NCBI RefSeq assembly: GCF_000374105.1
Contig: NZ_KB893650.1
Coordinates: 1,395,144 to 1,459,143 of the forward strand
Direction of reading: 5' to 3'
From: Kangiella aquimarina DSM 16071
GTDB taxonomy: Bacteria; Pseudomonadota; Gammaproteobacteria; Enterobacterales; Kangiellaceae
Length of the DNA stretch: 64,000 nucleotides
Both the position numbers and the translations under genes were made by a program. Within the stretch, counting starts at the first letter, position 1. Every line of letters starts with the position of its first letter. Positions 54,266 through 64,000 of the stretch are shown in pieces. Under the pieces are notes generated by a model. The model was not told the DNA's origin. It was given only the letters and a program-made list of their open reading frames with translations, and searched no databases.

Positions 54266-54361
54266 TTTAATCATGTAGGCTTACTTAAGTCTTTGTGGTA
54301 AGTTGCGTTCTCTTTGGCTCAATTCTTGGGCCACAATTTATTATTGTGTTGAGATCATGTT

Positions 54362-55264
54362 ATGACATTTGGTTTGGGCGAGCTGTTTGCACTATCGTCA
54401 GCTATTTGCTGGGCCACAGCAATTATATTATTCAAACATTCCGGCGAAACGCTCAGTGCCAGCGCACTCAATCTTTTCAAAAATATTTTAGCGACATTTC
54501 TCTTGGTACCAACCGCATTCTTTATTGAAGGAATTCAGCTTCCCCAGCTTGATGCCTATCAATGGACGATTGTTGCTATTAGCGGTTTTGTTGGAATCGC
54601 TTTGTCTGATACCTGGTACTTCCTGGCCCTCAGAAAAGTTGGAGCTGGTAATACTGCCATTGTTTCCAGTCTTTACAGCCCGTTTGTCATAGTACTATCA
54701 GTATTATTCCTCAATGAAACATTACACTGGACTCAGTTTATTGGCTTTTTGATGGTATTGATTGGCATCATTTTGGTTACCTGGCAGCGAAATAGGAAGA
54801 ATGTTGATGCCCCGGTACTTTGGCAGGGACTTGCTTTAGCTGCCGGCGCTGTATTTCTGAACGCCGTTGGCGTGGTTATGGTCAAGAGAATTCTCGAAGG
54901 TGATGGCTTTTTCTGGATTATCAGTTTGCGACTTATTGGTGGAATTCTGGGTTCAATTGGTCTTTTACTGATAAGTCAGAAATTGATAAAAGTGGTTAAT
55001 GAATTAAAGCAACCGAGAGATTGGCGAATTTTGATTATTGCCAGTGTGCTTGGTACTTATATTTCGATGATTCTGTGGCTTTCAGGCTATAAATACACGG
55101 ATGCTATTATCGCATCTGTTTTGAATGAGACTTCAGTTCTGTTTATTGTTTTGTTTGCCTGGATTTTCCTTAAGGAAGAAGTGAGTCGGCGCAGATTAGC
55201 TGGTGTGGTTTTAGCCTTCCTTGGCGTTTTGGTATTCGTCTATAACAGTGGTGGTCAGGGCTAG
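54362..55264 (+). CDS. EamA/DMT-family transporter
   Basis: A 300-residue inner-membrane protein with ten predicted membrane helices in two EamA repeats (residues about 5-135 and 150-295). GFVGIALSDTWYFLALRKVGAGNTAIVSSLYSPFVIVLSVLFLNETLHWTQFIGFLMVLIGIILV and SVLFIVLFAWIFLKEEVSRRRLAGVVLAFLGVLV are the repeated EamA ends. The substrate, an amino acid or other metabolite to be exported, is unknown. It lies 96 bases after the CoA cluster and may be separately transcribed. Confidence 0.88.
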   Translation: MTFGLGELFALSSAICWATAIILFKHSGETLSASALNLFKNILATFLLVPTAFFIEGIQLPQLDAYQWTIVAISGFVGIALSDTWYFLALRKVGAGNTAIVSSLYSPFVIVLSVLFLNETLHWTQFIGFLMVLIGIILVTWQRNRKNVDAPVLWQGLALAAGAVFLNAVGVVMVKRILEGDGFFWIISLRLIGGILGSIGLLLISQKLIKVVNELKQPRDWRILIIASVLGTYISMILWLSGYKYTDAIIASVLNETSVLFIVLFAWIFLKEEVSRRRLAGVVLAFLGVLVFVYNSGGQG

Positions 55265-55275
55265 GGCTAGCTAGC

Positions 55276-56721
55276 TTAATGAACCTGGCCTACACGAACA
55301 ATCTTCATGGCATTAGTTCCACCCAGTACTCCCATTGAGTCACCTTTAGTAATGATGACCAGATCACCATCTTCCACAAAGTTTCTCAGACGTAATTCTT
55401 CAACCGCTAAGCGGTTAACATCATGTTTGGCCAGTACAGTCGGATCAAACTCAATGGCTTCAACACCTCGATAAAGTGCTACTTTACGAAGAGTCTGCTC
55501 GTTTCTACTCAAGGCAAAAATTGGCATGCCTGAACGGATACGTGATAGCCATAAAGCAGTAGAGCCAGATTCTGTTAAGGCAACGATTGCTTTAACCCCT
55601 TTTAGGTGGTTAGCGGTATACATGGTTGCCATTGCAATGGCTTCGTCAATCAATTCAAACGACATTTCATTGCGGTGACGTGACATGCGAATCATGGATT
55701 GTTTTTCCGCGCCGAGACAGACATTTGCCATAGCCTGAACAGTGCGAGCAGGGTTGTCGCCAGTTGCCGTTTCGGCGCTAAGCATCACTGCATCAGTTCC
55801 ATCCAGCACGGCATTGGCAACATCAAACACTTCAGCTCGGGTCGGAATAGGGTTGTGGATCATGCTTTCCATCATTTGCGTTGCAGTAATCACTACGCGA
55901 TTTAAAGCACGTGAACGCGAGATAATGTGTTTTTGTACGCCAATTAGCTGTGCATCACCAATTTCAACGCCCAAGTCACCACGCGCTACCATGACAGCAT
56001 CAGAGGCCATGATAATGGCATCGAGAATTTTGTCGTCATTAACGGTCTCAGCACGTTCAATCTTGGCAACCAGGTTACTATTACCACCAGCTTTTTGCAG
56101 AAGCTTACGCGCTTCATGCATATCATCTGCGCTTCTAGGGAACGATACTGCTAAATAATCCACGTGCATAGCCGCAGCAATTTTAATGTCAGCTCTATCT
56201 TTATCTGTCAGGGCTGGGGCCGAAAGACCACCTCCCAGCAAATTAATACCTTTGTTGTTGCTCAGCACGCCACCTATGATCACTTCAGTCACGATTTCAG
56301 TTGAAGTTAAACGCTTCACCTCTAGCTGAATACGGCCATCGTCGAGCATCAAATGATTACCTTCCTTCAAGTCAGAAGGAAGCTGTTTGTAATCAATACC
56401 AACACGCTCTTCGTCGCCAGCTTCTTTTTCCAGCTCTGAATCCAATATAAAAGTAGCACCAACCTCTAAGTTGATTTTGCCTTTTTTAAATCGGGCAATG
56501 CGAATTTTTGGTCCCTGAAGATCACCTAGTATGGCGACATATCGATTCATATCTCTTGATATACGACGGATTTGCTCTGCACGGTGGATATGATCCTTGG
56601 CTTCTCCATGCGAAAAGTTAAGGCGGAATACATTGGCACCAGCTTGAATTAATGAGCGAATGGTGTCGTCGGATTCTGTAGCGGGACCTAGAGTTGCAAC
56701 TATTTTGGTGCGTTTAAACAT
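55276..56721 (-). CDS. pyk: Pyruvate kinase
   Basis: A 481-residue cytoplasmic glycolytic enzyme that makes pyruvate and ATP from PEP and [44 protein letters not shown] at the N-terminus, [55 protein letters not shown] (active-site Lys/Glu) and [43 protein letters not shown] are canonical. The complete C-terminal regulatory domain is present. Length fits the PykA/PykII type, but allosteric class is not assigned here. Confidence 0.95.
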   Translation of the reverse strand: MFKRTKIVATLGPATESDDTIRSLIQAGANVFRLNFSHGEAKDHIHRAEQIRRISRDMNRYVAILGDLQGPKIRIARFKKGKINLEVGATFILDSELEKEAGDEERVGIDYKQLPSDLKEGNHLMLDDGRIQLEVKRLTSTEIVTEVIIGGVLSNNKGINLLGGGLSAPALTDKDRADIKIAAAMHVDYLAVSFPRSADDMHEARKLLQKAGGNSNLVAKIERAETVNDDKILDAIIMASDAVMVARGDLGVEIGDAQLIGVQKHIISRSRALNRVVITATQMMESMIHNPIPTRAEVFDVANAVLDGTDAVMLSAETATGDNPARTVQAMANVCLGAEKQSMIRMSRHRNEMSFELIDEAIAMATMYTANHLKGVKAIVALTESGSTALWLSRIRSGMPIFALSRNEQTLRKVALYRGVEAIEFDPTVLAKHDVNRLAVEELRLRNFVEDGDLVIITKGDSMGVLGGTNAMKIVRVGQVH

Positions 56722-56860
56722 ATAATTTCTGCTCGGTTTTTGATCGATATGTTTGATAGGTAACAGTGTAAAGACAAGCTTTAGAAAAACAACACTATTG
56801 TAGTGAAAAAAGAGTAGGGCTGCTATTGATCAATATTAAGTTTTTATAAAATGGGGCACA

Positions 56861-56886
56861 CAAAAAAAGGGGCGCAATGCCCCTTT
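56861..56886 (-). terminator. Intrinsic terminator of the RND operon
   Basis: On the minus strand GGGGC (56883-56879) and GCCCC (56873-56869) pair around ATTGC and are followed by seven T (A-run 56862-56868), 18 bases after the RND permease stop. Confidence 0.88.
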
Positions 56887-56904
56887 GTAATATAGCTTAA
56901 GGTC

Positions 56905-59900
56905 TTAATTATTTTCGTATGCTTCTTCCTTATTACTTAGACTTTTTGCATCACGACCCAGGAACCAGTCTTTGATACTGCCTAAAGTTACGTATAGGCA
57001 AGGGACCCAGATTAGCGTAATTACCGTGGCAAAAACGATACCGAAGGCTAGAGAAACAGCCATTGGTATTACCAGTTGGGCCTGCAAGCTTGTTTCGGTG
57101 GTAATAGGTAGCAAGCCGAAGAAGGTGGTTAACGACGTCAGGATAATAGCGCGGAAACGTCTTGTACCAGCATTAATTGCTGCCTCAATTCGAGACATGC
57201 CTTCAGCACGCGCACGTCCAATGAAGTCCACCATCAATAAGCTATCGTTCACGACAACACCTGACAAGGCAATAATGCCAAAGAAGGAGAACATGCTTAG
57301 ATTAATGTCTAGCAGCAGGTGTCCGACCATGGCACCAATAATACCGAATGGAATGGCTGACATGACGACAACTGGCTTGATATATGATTTCAATGGGATA
57401 GCCATTAAGCCATAAATTAAAATCAATGCAATTAAACCGCCAATTCCTAATTCTTTGGTCAGCTTTTGCTGGTCCTCACTTGGACCACCTGGCTCAAGTT
57501 TCACCGTTGGGTGCTGAGCTAAGATATCAGGAATGACATTTTGCATCATATCTTCATGGATTTCGCCAGAAGTAATAGCAGCCTGAGGGCTAACATCTGC
57601 GCTAATACGATTGGCACGAACGCCATCAATTCTAGAGATACGCGAAAAGCCTTCCTGTACATCATAATTGGCTACATCAGTGAAAGTTACGTATTCGCCT
57701 GACGGTGTTCTGATCGGCATTTGTTCCAGGTTACCGATAGAGCGTCTGTCATCTAATGGATAGCGAACAAAGACTTTGACTTCCTCGTTATCTCGAAGGA
57801 AACGTTGAGCCTCTGAGCCATAGAAAGCATTTCGCACTTGCTGAGAAAGAATTTGTGTACTTAGTCCAAGGTTATAACCGTGAGGCTTAACCTCTACTAC
57901 GATTTCTTCTTTACCACCGGAAAGGTTATCACTGATATCGTAAACACCGTCATATTCGGCAAGTTTGGCACGAATTTTTTCAGTTACGATTTGTAATTCC
58001 TCGATATCTGTACCAACCAGTCGATAACCGACACCATCACCACCCGGTCCGCCACCACCGCCGCCAAAACTGATTTCTTCAACTGCGGGAAGGGTACCGA
58101 CTTTGTCACGCCAGCGGTCGATCAGATCAAACTGGTTAATGGGCAAGTTTTCACTTTTAACCAGCTCAGTCCACATGTAAGCACCGGTATTTTCACGAGT
58201 CCACATAAATGCATGCTGGAATACACCAATACCATGCTCAGCTTCTACTTCACTGTGCAACTCATTTAGCTTATCCCAGACAATTTGCACATTGCTCATG
58301 GCCTGTTCAGCAGTAGCACCTTCTGCCATTTTGATTTCGACAAACACACCATCATTTGGAATGTTCGGGAATAAGCTGGTTTTAACCCAACCACTTCCGA
58401 TAAAACCAATGGTCGTAATAAATAACAAACAAACAAAGGTTAAAATTGTCAGGCCTCTGTAATTAAGGAATGTCTCCAGCTTGGGCTTGTAAACATTATT
58501 AATAAAGCGCGATAACAGGTCTTTGACTTTTAGACGAATAGAGCGGAAGAATCCCTTTACAGCACGAACTTTAGGGTTCTTAGTGTCTTCAAGTTTATTG
58601 AGCTTCATATGAGCTAAGTGAGCCGGCAAAATAAGCTTCGACTCAATTAACGAGAACATTAAGCAGAACATTACTACCAGACCCATGGATGCCATAGCAT
58701 TACTCCAGGGGCCGCTGATTGCCAGCATTGGGTAAAACGCTGCAATGGTGGTTAAAACACCGAAGGTTGCAGGAAGGGCGACTCGTTTTGCCCCTTCGAC
58801 AACACTGTCGATACTATGACCTTTTTCTTCAATCGACGCCCAGGCGCTTTCCGCAATAATGATGGCGTCATCGACCACGATCCCCAGCACTAGAATAAAG
58901 CCGAAGAGGGTGATCATGTTGATGGTCATGGCAAAACCAGGATACATGTACATCAGGGCAAAGGCACCCAGGAAGCATAACGGAATACCAATCATTACCC
59001 AGAAGGCAAGTTTAAATCTTAAGAAGAGTGCTAGTACTATGAACACCAGAATAATACCGGCAAGCATATTCTTCTGCATCATCTCGAGACGGCCTTTCAG
59101 GTAATAAGTACCATCGCCCCAAGCTTCGATTGAAATGCCCGCTGGTAAAGTCGGAGTTTTTTTGTCTAGATAAGAGTAGATTTGTTCTGCAATTAATAGA
59201 TCATCAGATTCTAGAGATGAGCGAACCCTTAAACTGACAGTGGGTTTACCATCAAAGCGTGATAAGAAATTCCACTCTGCAAAACCATCGTCGATTGCTG
59301 CGATATCTGCCAGTAGTAAAGTCGTACCATCTGGGCGTGTGATAACTGGAATTTTTGCGAAGTCATAGGCGTCATAGGCTTGGTTTTTTGTTCTTACCAG
59401 AATGTCGCCACCCAGAGTTTTAATAGTACCGCTCGGTAAATCTAGAGAGTGACTTCTGACCGCATTGGCAACATCTTGAAGAGTTAAACCATATTTGCGT
59501 AACTGGTAATCACTGACTTGAATGCCAACTTCGTAAGGGCGAGCACCTTCAACTTCAACCAAGCTGACGTGAGGCAGTGCTAAAAGCTCGTCTTTGATAT
59601 CTTTAGCATACTCTTTCAGGGTACGCTCATTGGCATCGCCAAAAACATTTAAGCGCATAACCTGGCGTTGCATGCGGTTTTCATAAATAACCGGACGTTC
59701 AGCAAGATCAGGTAGGTTAGGGATCGCATCCACCCTAACTTTTATCTCATCCATTACTTCAGAGACTTCATAGTTATCTTCAATTTCGATATTAATGCTT
59801 CCCATTCCTTCAGAAGCCGTTGAAGTCACTTTTTTGATCCCTTCAATATCCTTAATATTTTCTTCGATCAGGATAACAATGCCTTCTTCCACTTCCTGTG

Positions 59901-60090
59901 GTGCTGCTCCTGGATAAGGCACTTGGATACTTACTGAGTTAATAATAATATCTGGGAATACTTGTTGGCGAAGGTGACTAAGTCCAATAAAGCCGGCAAC
60001 AATGATAAAAATCATCAGAAGGTTCGCAGCAACAGAGTTGCGTGCAAACCACGAGATGATTCCGCTATGTGTATCGTATTGTTTGACCAT
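56905..60090 (-). CDS. RND-family efflux transporter permease
   Basis: A 1061-residue inner-membrane pump with the RND layout: helix 1 (NSVAANLLMIFIIVAGFIGL), a large periplasmic loop, helices 2-6, a second loop and helices 8-12. GFILVLGIVVDDAIIIAESAWASIEEKG contains the proton-relay Asp pair of helix 4, and FFGIIALSGVVVNDSLLMVDFIGRARAEGMSRIEAAI is the matching helix-10 block. Loops carry VEVEGARPYEVGIQVSDYQLRKYGL. The substrate is unknown. Adaptor upstream in the same operon (gap 11 bases); no outer-membrane channel gene is adjacent, so TolC is probably supplied elsewhere. Confidence 0.93.
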   Translation of the reverse strand: MVKQYDTHSGIISWFARNSVAANLLMIFIIVAGFIGLSHLRQQVFPDIIINSVSIQVPYPGAAPQEVEEGIVILIEENIKDIEGIKKVTSTASEGMGSINIEIEDNYEVSEVMDEIKVRVDAIPNLPDLAERPVIYENRMQRQVMRLNVFGDANERTLKEYAKDIKDELLALPHVSLVEVEGARPYEVGIQVSDYQLRKYGLTLQDVANAVRSHSLDLPSGTIKTLGGDILVRTKNQAYDAYDFAKIPVITRPDGTTLLLADIAAIDDGFAEWNFLSRFDGKPTVSLRVRSSLESDDLLIAEQIYSYLDKKTPTLPAGISIEAWGDGTYYLKGRLEMMQKNMLAGIILVFIVLALFLRFKLAFWVMIGIPLCFLGAFALMYMYPGFAMTINMITLFGFILVLGIVVDDAIIIAESAWASIEEKGHSIDSVVEGAKRVALPATFGVLTTIAAFYPMLAISGPWSNAMASMGLVVMFCLMFSLIESKLILPAHLAHMKLNKLEDTKNPKVRAVKGFFRSIRLKVKDLLSRFINNVYKPKLETFLNYRGLTILTFVCLLFITTIGFIGSGWVKTSLFPNIPNDGVFVEIKMAEGATAEQAMSNVQIVWDKLNELHSEVEAEHGIGVFQHAFMWTRENTGAYMWTELVKSENLPINQFDLIDRWRDKVGTLPAVEEISFGGGGGGPGGDGVGYRLVGTDIEELQIVTEKIRAKLAEYDGVYDISDNLSGGKEEIVVEVKPHGYNLGLSTQILSQQVRNAFYGSEAQRFLRDNEEVKVFVRYPLDDRRSIGNLEQMPIRTPSGEYVTFTDVANYDVQEGFSRISRIDGVRANRISADVSPQAAITSGEIHEDMMQNVIPDILAQHPTVKLEPGGPSEDQQKLTKELGIGGLIALILIYGLMAIPLKSYIKPVVVMSAIPFGIIGAMVGHLLLDINLSMFSFFGIIALSGVVVNDSLLMVDFIGRARAEGMSRIEAAINAGTRRFRAIILTSLTTFFGLLPITTETSLQAQLVIPMAVSLAFGIVFATVITLIWVPCLYVTLGSIKDWFLGRDAKSLSNKEEAYENN

Positions 60091-60101
60091 CTGCGAATTC
60101 C

Positions 60102-61319
60102 TTATTGCTTAGCTGTATCAGCGCTGGTGTTAAGAGCGGTATCGTTTGAATTTGCAGAGCCAGATTTCGCCTGAGTACCAACTTTCTGAACCTTCATACC
60201 GTTTACTGGGTTGTGAACCGGTGTCACGATAACTTCATCACCAGATTGCAGACCGCTATCAATGTAAATGGTATTTGCTTCTGTGCGTGCAAGAGTAACT
60301 TCTTGCAAACGAACTTCACTTTCATTTTCAAGAATTAAAACTGTATTACCAAAGTAAAGTGCCTGTCTTGGTAAGGCAATTAAGCCTTCTCGTTCTTTAC
60401 CGGCAATTTCGGCTCTCACGAAAGTACCAAAACGAAGTGGTGTGCTGTTATCTCTTTTGTTTTCCAGGTTGTAGGGATCCTCAATTTGAGCAACCAGGTA
60501 AGTTAAACGGTTGGTTTGTTCAACTACGCCTTCTGTACGAACAAGTTTGCCAAACCATATTTGTTCCTTGCCAGCATAGGTGCCAACTAAGCGTACCGCT
60601 GGCTGTTGCTGAGGATTGTCGATGTCTGGTACATCTAAAAAGGCAAGCTCCTGATCAGGGACAGGTAAGCGAACTTCTGCGTATTCTGTTCCATAGACGG
60701 TTGCAACTTGGCTTCCCACATTCACGAATTGACCCAGGCCAACCATTTTGCTTTGAATAAGCGCATCAAAATTAGCTTTAACTTTAGTGCGGTCTAAATC
60801 ACGGCGAGCACGCATCAGGTCTGCCTCAGCTGATTGAACAGCGGCTTCGGCCTGTTTTAATTGAGGAAGTCTTAATACGAGATCGGAAGGCTCGCCTTTA
60901 CCAATTTTTTTCCAGTCCTTACGTGCTTGCTCAGTTCTGGCTTTAGCGTCCTGGTAGTTTGCCTGTGCTTGTGCTAGCGCTGCTTCGGCGCTACGCATAT
61001 TAGCAACATAGTTAGCAGGGTCAATGGTAAAAAGCACTTCGCCTTTTTCAACAAACGCACCCACACGGAAATTATCCGAAACGTCGGTAATACGCCCACT
61101 GACTTCTGCGACCAGTGTTGAGTTCTCTACTGGAAGAACCGGTCCCTGGCTATCGACAATGAACTGAACATCCTGAGCCTCAACAGCTTTAGTATCAACC
61201 ACAATAGCCTGAACGAAAGGTTTCTTCTTCGGTGGCTCTGGCTTCATACTTACGAGGCCGACAATTATTACTATGGTTGCAACTAGTATTGCAGCACCAA
61301 CAAGGATTCTCTTGGTCAT
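60102..61319 (-). CDS. RND efflux periplasmic adaptor subunit
   Basis: A 405-residue membrane-fusion protein. The N-terminal membrane anchor MTKRILVGAAILVATIVIIVGLVSM is followed by a lipoyl half (LVAEVSGRITDVSDNFRVGAFVEKGEVLFTIDPANYV), a coiled-coil hairpin rich in Ala/Gln/Lys (SAEAALAQAQANYQDAKARTEQ and AEAAVQSAEADLMRARRDLDRTKVKANFDA), a beta-barrel domain and a membrane-proximal domain ending near HNPVNGMKVQKVG. The tail from about residue 380 is a low-complexity Ser/Asn/Thr/Ala segment. First gene of the operon with the RND permease. Confidence 0.93.
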   Translation of the reverse strand: MTKRILVGAAILVATIVIIVGLVSMKPEPPKKKPFVQAIVVDTKAVEAQDVQFIVDSQGPVLPVENSTLVAEVSGRITDVSDNFRVGAFVEKGEVLFTIDPANYVANMRSAEAALAQAQANYQDAKARTEQARKDWKKIGKGEPSDLVLRLPQLKQAEAAVQSAEADLMRARRDLDRTKVKANFDALIQSKMVGLGQFVNVGSQVATVYGTEYAEVRLPVPDQELAFLDVPDIDNPQQQPAVRLVGTYAGKEQIWFGKLVRTEGVVEQTNRLTYLVAQIEDPYNLENKRDNSTPLRFGTFVRAEIAGKEREGLIALPRQALYFGNTVLILENESEVRLQEVTLARTEANTIYIDSGLQSGDEVIVTPVHNPVNGMKVQKVGTQAKSGSANSNDTALNTSADTAKQ

Positions 61320-61460
61320 TATTTTTTCCCGCTTTCAAAAATTTTAGGATTTCTCCAACTCTCGGTCATTATAACGCTCGGTAATTTCTAGAGCCTAATG
61401 TTCAGTAATGACAAAAGGTTAACAAATGTTTCAATACTGTATTTTAAAGGGTGGAATGTG

Positions 61461-61489
61461 AAAAAAAGGTGCCCGAAGGCACCTTTTTA
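61461..61489 (-). terminator. Intrinsic terminator of the S9 peptidase gene
   Basis: GGTGCC (61468-61473) and GGCACC (61478-61483) pair around CGAA, with A7 on the left serving as T-run for the minus strand and T5 on the right. Confidence 0.88.
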
Positions 61490-61539
61490 CGTCTTTTAGA
61501 TAGTAATTGGCTATGAAAGGTTTAGTTCGATAGTTAAAT

Positions 61540-63588
61540 TTATTCCTCGTTCAACCATTGATGTAACCAATTATTGACAACCTGATGCCATTGAATGCTG
61601 TTATTTGGCTTTAAAACCCAGTGATTTTCGTTTTCAAAAATTAACAACTGGCTCGGTATATTTTGACGTTGAAGTGCAGTAAATGTTGCCAGAGATTGAG
61701 TTTCAGGGACTCTATAGTCTTTGCTACCTTGAACAACGAGCATTGGTGTTTTCCAGTTCTTAACATAATGCACAGGGTTGAATTTTTCAAAGTTCTCGGG
61801 CTTATCAAAATAGGTACCGCCATTTTCCCACTCAACAAACCATAGCTCTTCAGTTGAGTAATACATCATACGGTTGTCAAAAATACCATCATGGTTAACC
61901 AGGCACTTAAATTGTTCTGTCCAATTGCCTGCAATCCAGTTGATCATATAACCGCCATAAGAAGCTCCCAGCGCGCAGGCATTGTCTGTATCAACAAAGT
62001 CGTAGTTTGACTCGATATAGGCCATGCCTTTTTGCAAATCTTCAAGAGGTTTGCCGCCCCAGTCACCAGTAATTGAGTCGGTGAAATCCTGGCCATAGCC
62101 TGTAGAGCCGTGGAAGTCGATCATGACTGCGACAAAACCCTGCCCAGCATAGGTTTGTGGATTCCAGCGGTAATGGAAGTGATCACCGAAACTGCCTTGT
62201 GGTCCACCGTGAATCAAAAACGCAAGTGGGTAGGTTTTATCTTCATCAAAATCGACAGGTTTAACGATATAGCCATAAACGGTTTCGTCTTTCCAACCTT
62301 TGAAGCTGAACTGCTCATAGTCGCCAAACTCAAGTTCAGACATGACTTCTTGATTGACTGCTGTCAGTTGACGTTTGTTACTGCCGTCCAGGTTCATCAC
62401 AAACAGATCTGCAGGCTGGTTCAGATCGTCATATTGATAGACGATCTTGTTTTGGCCGACATTAAAAGCTGAAACATAGCCGTTATCGGTTAACTGCTGT
62501 TTCTTTTTCGTCGCAAGATCATATGACCAGATAACGTTTTTACCGATATGGTTGCCATAAAGAAAAACCTGGTTACCGTCATGACTGAACTGGAAGCCGT
62601 AAAACGAACGATCCCAGTCTTTAGTGACGTTTTCAGTCTTGCCAGATTTTAAGTCGCGAATCTTAAGTTGGCGACGATCAGCTTCAAACCCAGGTCGTTC
62701 CATTGCCAGCCAGGCAAGCTTTTTCCCATCTGGACTAAAAACCGGCTGAGTGTCCCAGGCCAAATTTTCTTTGGTCAGATTTTTAACTTTGCCACCGCTG
62801 ATAGACACTTCATATAAATCGAAATTAGTAGAAATAGGCTCTTTGTTATCGGCAATTCGCAAAGTAAAGATCACTTTTTTTCCATCGGGACTGATGGTGT
62901 ATTCCTCATCGCCACCAAATGGGCTGGAAGGGACATTACCGTTTAAACTGTGTGAAAGGGCAGTAGCGTCAGTAAACGGTTTGTCAGAAAGCTCTGCACT
63001 AAACAGGCGACTTTGAGTGCCGTCCAGCCAATGATCCCAATGACGCACAAAAATTTTGTCATACAGTTTGCCTTCCTGTTTGCTGTTACTGGCTGCTTCA
63101 GATTTATTCTTGCTGCATTCTAAGGTGTCACATTCAGGATAAACCGATGCGCTGAAAACCAGTGTGTTACCTTTTGGGGAAAGCTTATAGGTTCCAATGC
63201 TTACAGGCAGATCTGAAACCTGCTCAACATCTCCAGACTGAACTGGGTGACGCCACAATTGATTGCTGCCACTACGGCTTGATAAGAAATAAAGGTATTT
63301 GCCATCGGCAGACCACTTTGGACTGGTATCAGAAGCTGGGTCAGTGGTAATTTGCTGGGGAGTGCTTTCAGCATCTATGGTATCGACCGTGTAAATGTCA
63401 TAAGTTCCTTTATCGGCTTCCAGATCAGTGGTGCGCAGCATATAGGCAACAGTTTTTCCGTCAGGCGAAAGAGCAGGGGAGGCTACCCGCTTCATGGTTA
63501 CCATATCTTCAGCCGTGAATGGCTTAGAGGCCTCAGCTCCGCCAGCATTTAATGCCAGTAAGCCTAATAATAAATACAAAGGTTTCAT
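61540..63588 (-). CDS. S9-family prolyl oligopeptidase-like serine peptidase
   Basis: A 682-residue exported peptidase with signal peptide MKPLYLLLGLLALNAGGAEA. An N-terminal seven-bladed propeller with WD40-like PD40 repeats (SPDGKTVAYMLR, SADGKYLYFLSS, SPDGKKVIFTL, SPDGKKLAWLA, SHDGNQVFLYG) precedes an alpha/beta hydrolase domain. The catalytic Ser543 lies in GASYGGYMINW, Asp in VVQGSKDYRVP and His in ENENHWV. It cuts short peptides, perhaps acylaminoacyl or dipeptidyl-type; class is not fixed by sequence. It acts in the periplasm. A 129-base gap separates it from the tRNA genes. Confidence 0.93.
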   Translation of the reverse strand: MKPLYLLLGLLALNAGGAEASKPFTAEDMVTMKRVASPALSPDGKTVAYMLRTTDLEADKGTYDIYTVDTIDAESTPQQITTDPASDTSPKWSADGKYLYFLSSRSGSNQLWRHPVQSGDVEQVSDLPVSIGTYKLSPKGNTLVFSASVYPECDTLECSKNKSEAASNSKQEGKLYDKIFVRHWDHWLDGTQSRLFSAELSDKPFTDATALSHSLNGNVPSSPFGGDEEYTISPDGKKVIFTLRIADNKEPISTNFDLYEVSISGGKVKNLTKENLAWDTQPVFSPDGKKLAWLAMERPGFEADRRQLKIRDLKSGKTENVTKDWDRSFYGFQFSHDGNQVFLYGNHIGKNVIWSYDLATKKKQQLTDNGYVSAFNVGQNKIVYQYDDLNQPADLFVMNLDGSNKRQLTAVNQEVMSELEFGDYEQFSFKGWKDETVYGYIVKPVDFDEDKTYPLAFLIHGGPQGSFGDHFHYRWNPQTYAGQGFVAVMIDFHGSTGYGQDFTDSITGDWGGKPLEDLQKGMAYIESNYDFVDTDNACALGASYGGYMINWIAGNWTEQFKCLVNHDGIFDNRMMYYSTEELWFVEWENGGTYFDKPENFEKFNPVHYVKNWKTPMLVVQGSKDYRVPETQSLATFTALQRQNIPSQLLIFENENHWVLKPNNSIQWHQVVNNWLHQWLNEE

Positions 63589-63674
63589 ATCTGACTCTGT
63601 CTTATGTCTATGTTAGGTGGCCAAAACTATACTGAGCTTTTCGAGCTAAGTCGATAATTTGCATCAATTTTCAG

Positions 63675-63702
63675 TTGACAGTAACAAGCTCCGTGCTAAA
63701 AT
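63675..63702 (+). promoter_or_regulatory. Sigma-70 promoter of the tRNA genes
   Basis: TTGACA (63675-63680), 16-base spacer, TAAAAT (63697-63702), then a GC-rich discriminator GCGCGCC before tRNA-Ala. The GC-rich discriminator is typical of stringently controlled stable-RNA promoters. Confidence 0.85.
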
Positions 63703-63717
63703 GCGCGCCATTGTTTT

Positions 63718-63793
63718 GGGGCTATAGCTCAGCTGGGAGAGCGCTACACTGGCAGTGTAGAGGTCAGCGGTTCGATCCCGCTTAGCTCCACCA
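63718..63793 (+). tRNA. tRNA-Ala (anticodon GGC)
   Basis: Seventy-six bases forming a full cloverleaf: acceptor GGGGCTA/TAGCTCC, D-arm with AGCTCAGCTGGGAGAGC, anticodon stem around CTGGCAG (anticodon GGC, reads GCC and GCU), T-arm with GGTTCGATCC and an encoded CCA end. Confidence 0.97.
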
Positions 63794-63894
63794 AATTTAC
63801 TTGACTGCTTTGTTAAAAGAATCGTCGCTTACTATAGTAAGCTTCCTCATCTTTTGCCTCGCATTCAAATAAATTATTATTTTGAAAAGTTTGT

Positions 63895-63970
63895 GTCCCG
63901 TTCGTCTAGAGGCCTAGGACACCGCCCTTTCACGGCGGTAACAGGGGTTCGACTCCCCTACGGGATGCCA
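63895..63970 (+). tRNA. tRNA-Glu (anticodon UUC)
   Basis: Seventy-six bases: acceptor GTCCCGT/ACGGGAT, D-arm with CGTCTAGAGGCCTAGGAC, anticodon loop CTTTCAC (anticodon TTC), T-arm GGGGTTCGACTCCCC and encoded CCA. It follows tRNA-Ala by 101 bases and is probably on the same transcript. Confidence 0.97.
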
Positions 63971-63981
63971 TATAAAGAAAA

Positions 63982-64000
63982 CCCAGCCCTTGTGGCTGGG
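63982..64000 (+). terminator. Probable terminator hairpin after the tRNAs (cut by window end)
   Basis: CCCAGCC (63982-63988) and GGCTGGG (63994-64000) are perfect 7-bp arms preceded by AAAGAAAA. The expected T-run lies outside the window. Confidence 0.6.

Noticed and set aside
56972..57415. Plus-strand open frame inside the RND permease gene
   Set aside because: The opposite strand encodes conserved RND helices; this frame is an antisense shadow with biased composition.
1..64000. CRISPR arrays
   Set aside because: No regularly spaced direct repeats with unique spacers are visible, and no cas genes.

Overview
The window looks like a chromosomal segment of a moderate-GC marine gammaproteobacterium. 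This is an inference from gene content: tusDCB with a DsrC-type tusE, srkA, trhO-arfB, solitary mlaC, prpD, GlyGly-CTERM surface proteins, DUF502 and PspC-type membrane proteins, and tRNA-Ala/tRNA-Glu. A Kangiella-like organism would fit, but no marker gene here proves it.

Left end (1-2.0 kb): an AT-rich island carrying a retron-like defence module. It has the 3' end of an unidentified gene, a 246-aa protein with a winged-helix-like C-terminus, a candidate msr-msd RNA with a perfect 16-bp hairpin and a candidate a1/a2 pairing, and a retron-type reverse transcriptase. This is the most unusual locus in the window and it is cut by the window edge.

2.1-8.3 kb: two decayed genes. One is a Vgb-like beta-propeller gene with an in-frame TGA; the other is a CPBP protease gene with an apparent 1-base deletion. 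Also here are an FAD amine oxidase-like gene bracketed by REP-like palindromes, a flavin reductase-like protein and prpD.

8.4-24 kb: secreted and envelope genes. These are a candidate HExxH metalloprotease, a MarR regulator divergent from a Tat-exported M19 dipeptidase, a YbiI zinc finger, an RluA-type pseudouridine synthase, a large LVIVD/tandem-domain GlyGly-CTERM protein, two paralogous membrane proteins, an SDR, a GNAT, PhnA/YjdM and a TPR membrane protein.

24-34 kb: an M3 oligopeptidase lipoprotein, an unlisted 26-aa membrane peptide, and a co-directional run (acyltransferase, DUF502, SrkA, NlpC/P60, GIY-YIG, YgjP-type hydrolase), then trhO-arfB.

34-45 kb: a pheA-DAHP synthase operon preceded by a Phe/Tyr-rich leader peptide and attenuator, then pspC-like, ggt, a peroxiredoxin, mlaC, the tusDCB-tusE tRNA thiolation operon, an M49-like zinc peptidase and a ferredoxin-NADP reductase.

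45-64 kb: a choice-of-anchor H-type protein, a DUF5916 outer-membrane protein, a CoA-thioester catabolic cluster (three CitE-superfamily lyases, an acyl-CoA synthetase and a double MaoC hydratase), an EamA transporter, pyruvate kinase, an RND efflux pair, an S9 peptidase and two tRNAs. Many genes end in clear intrinsic terminators, several of them bidirectional.
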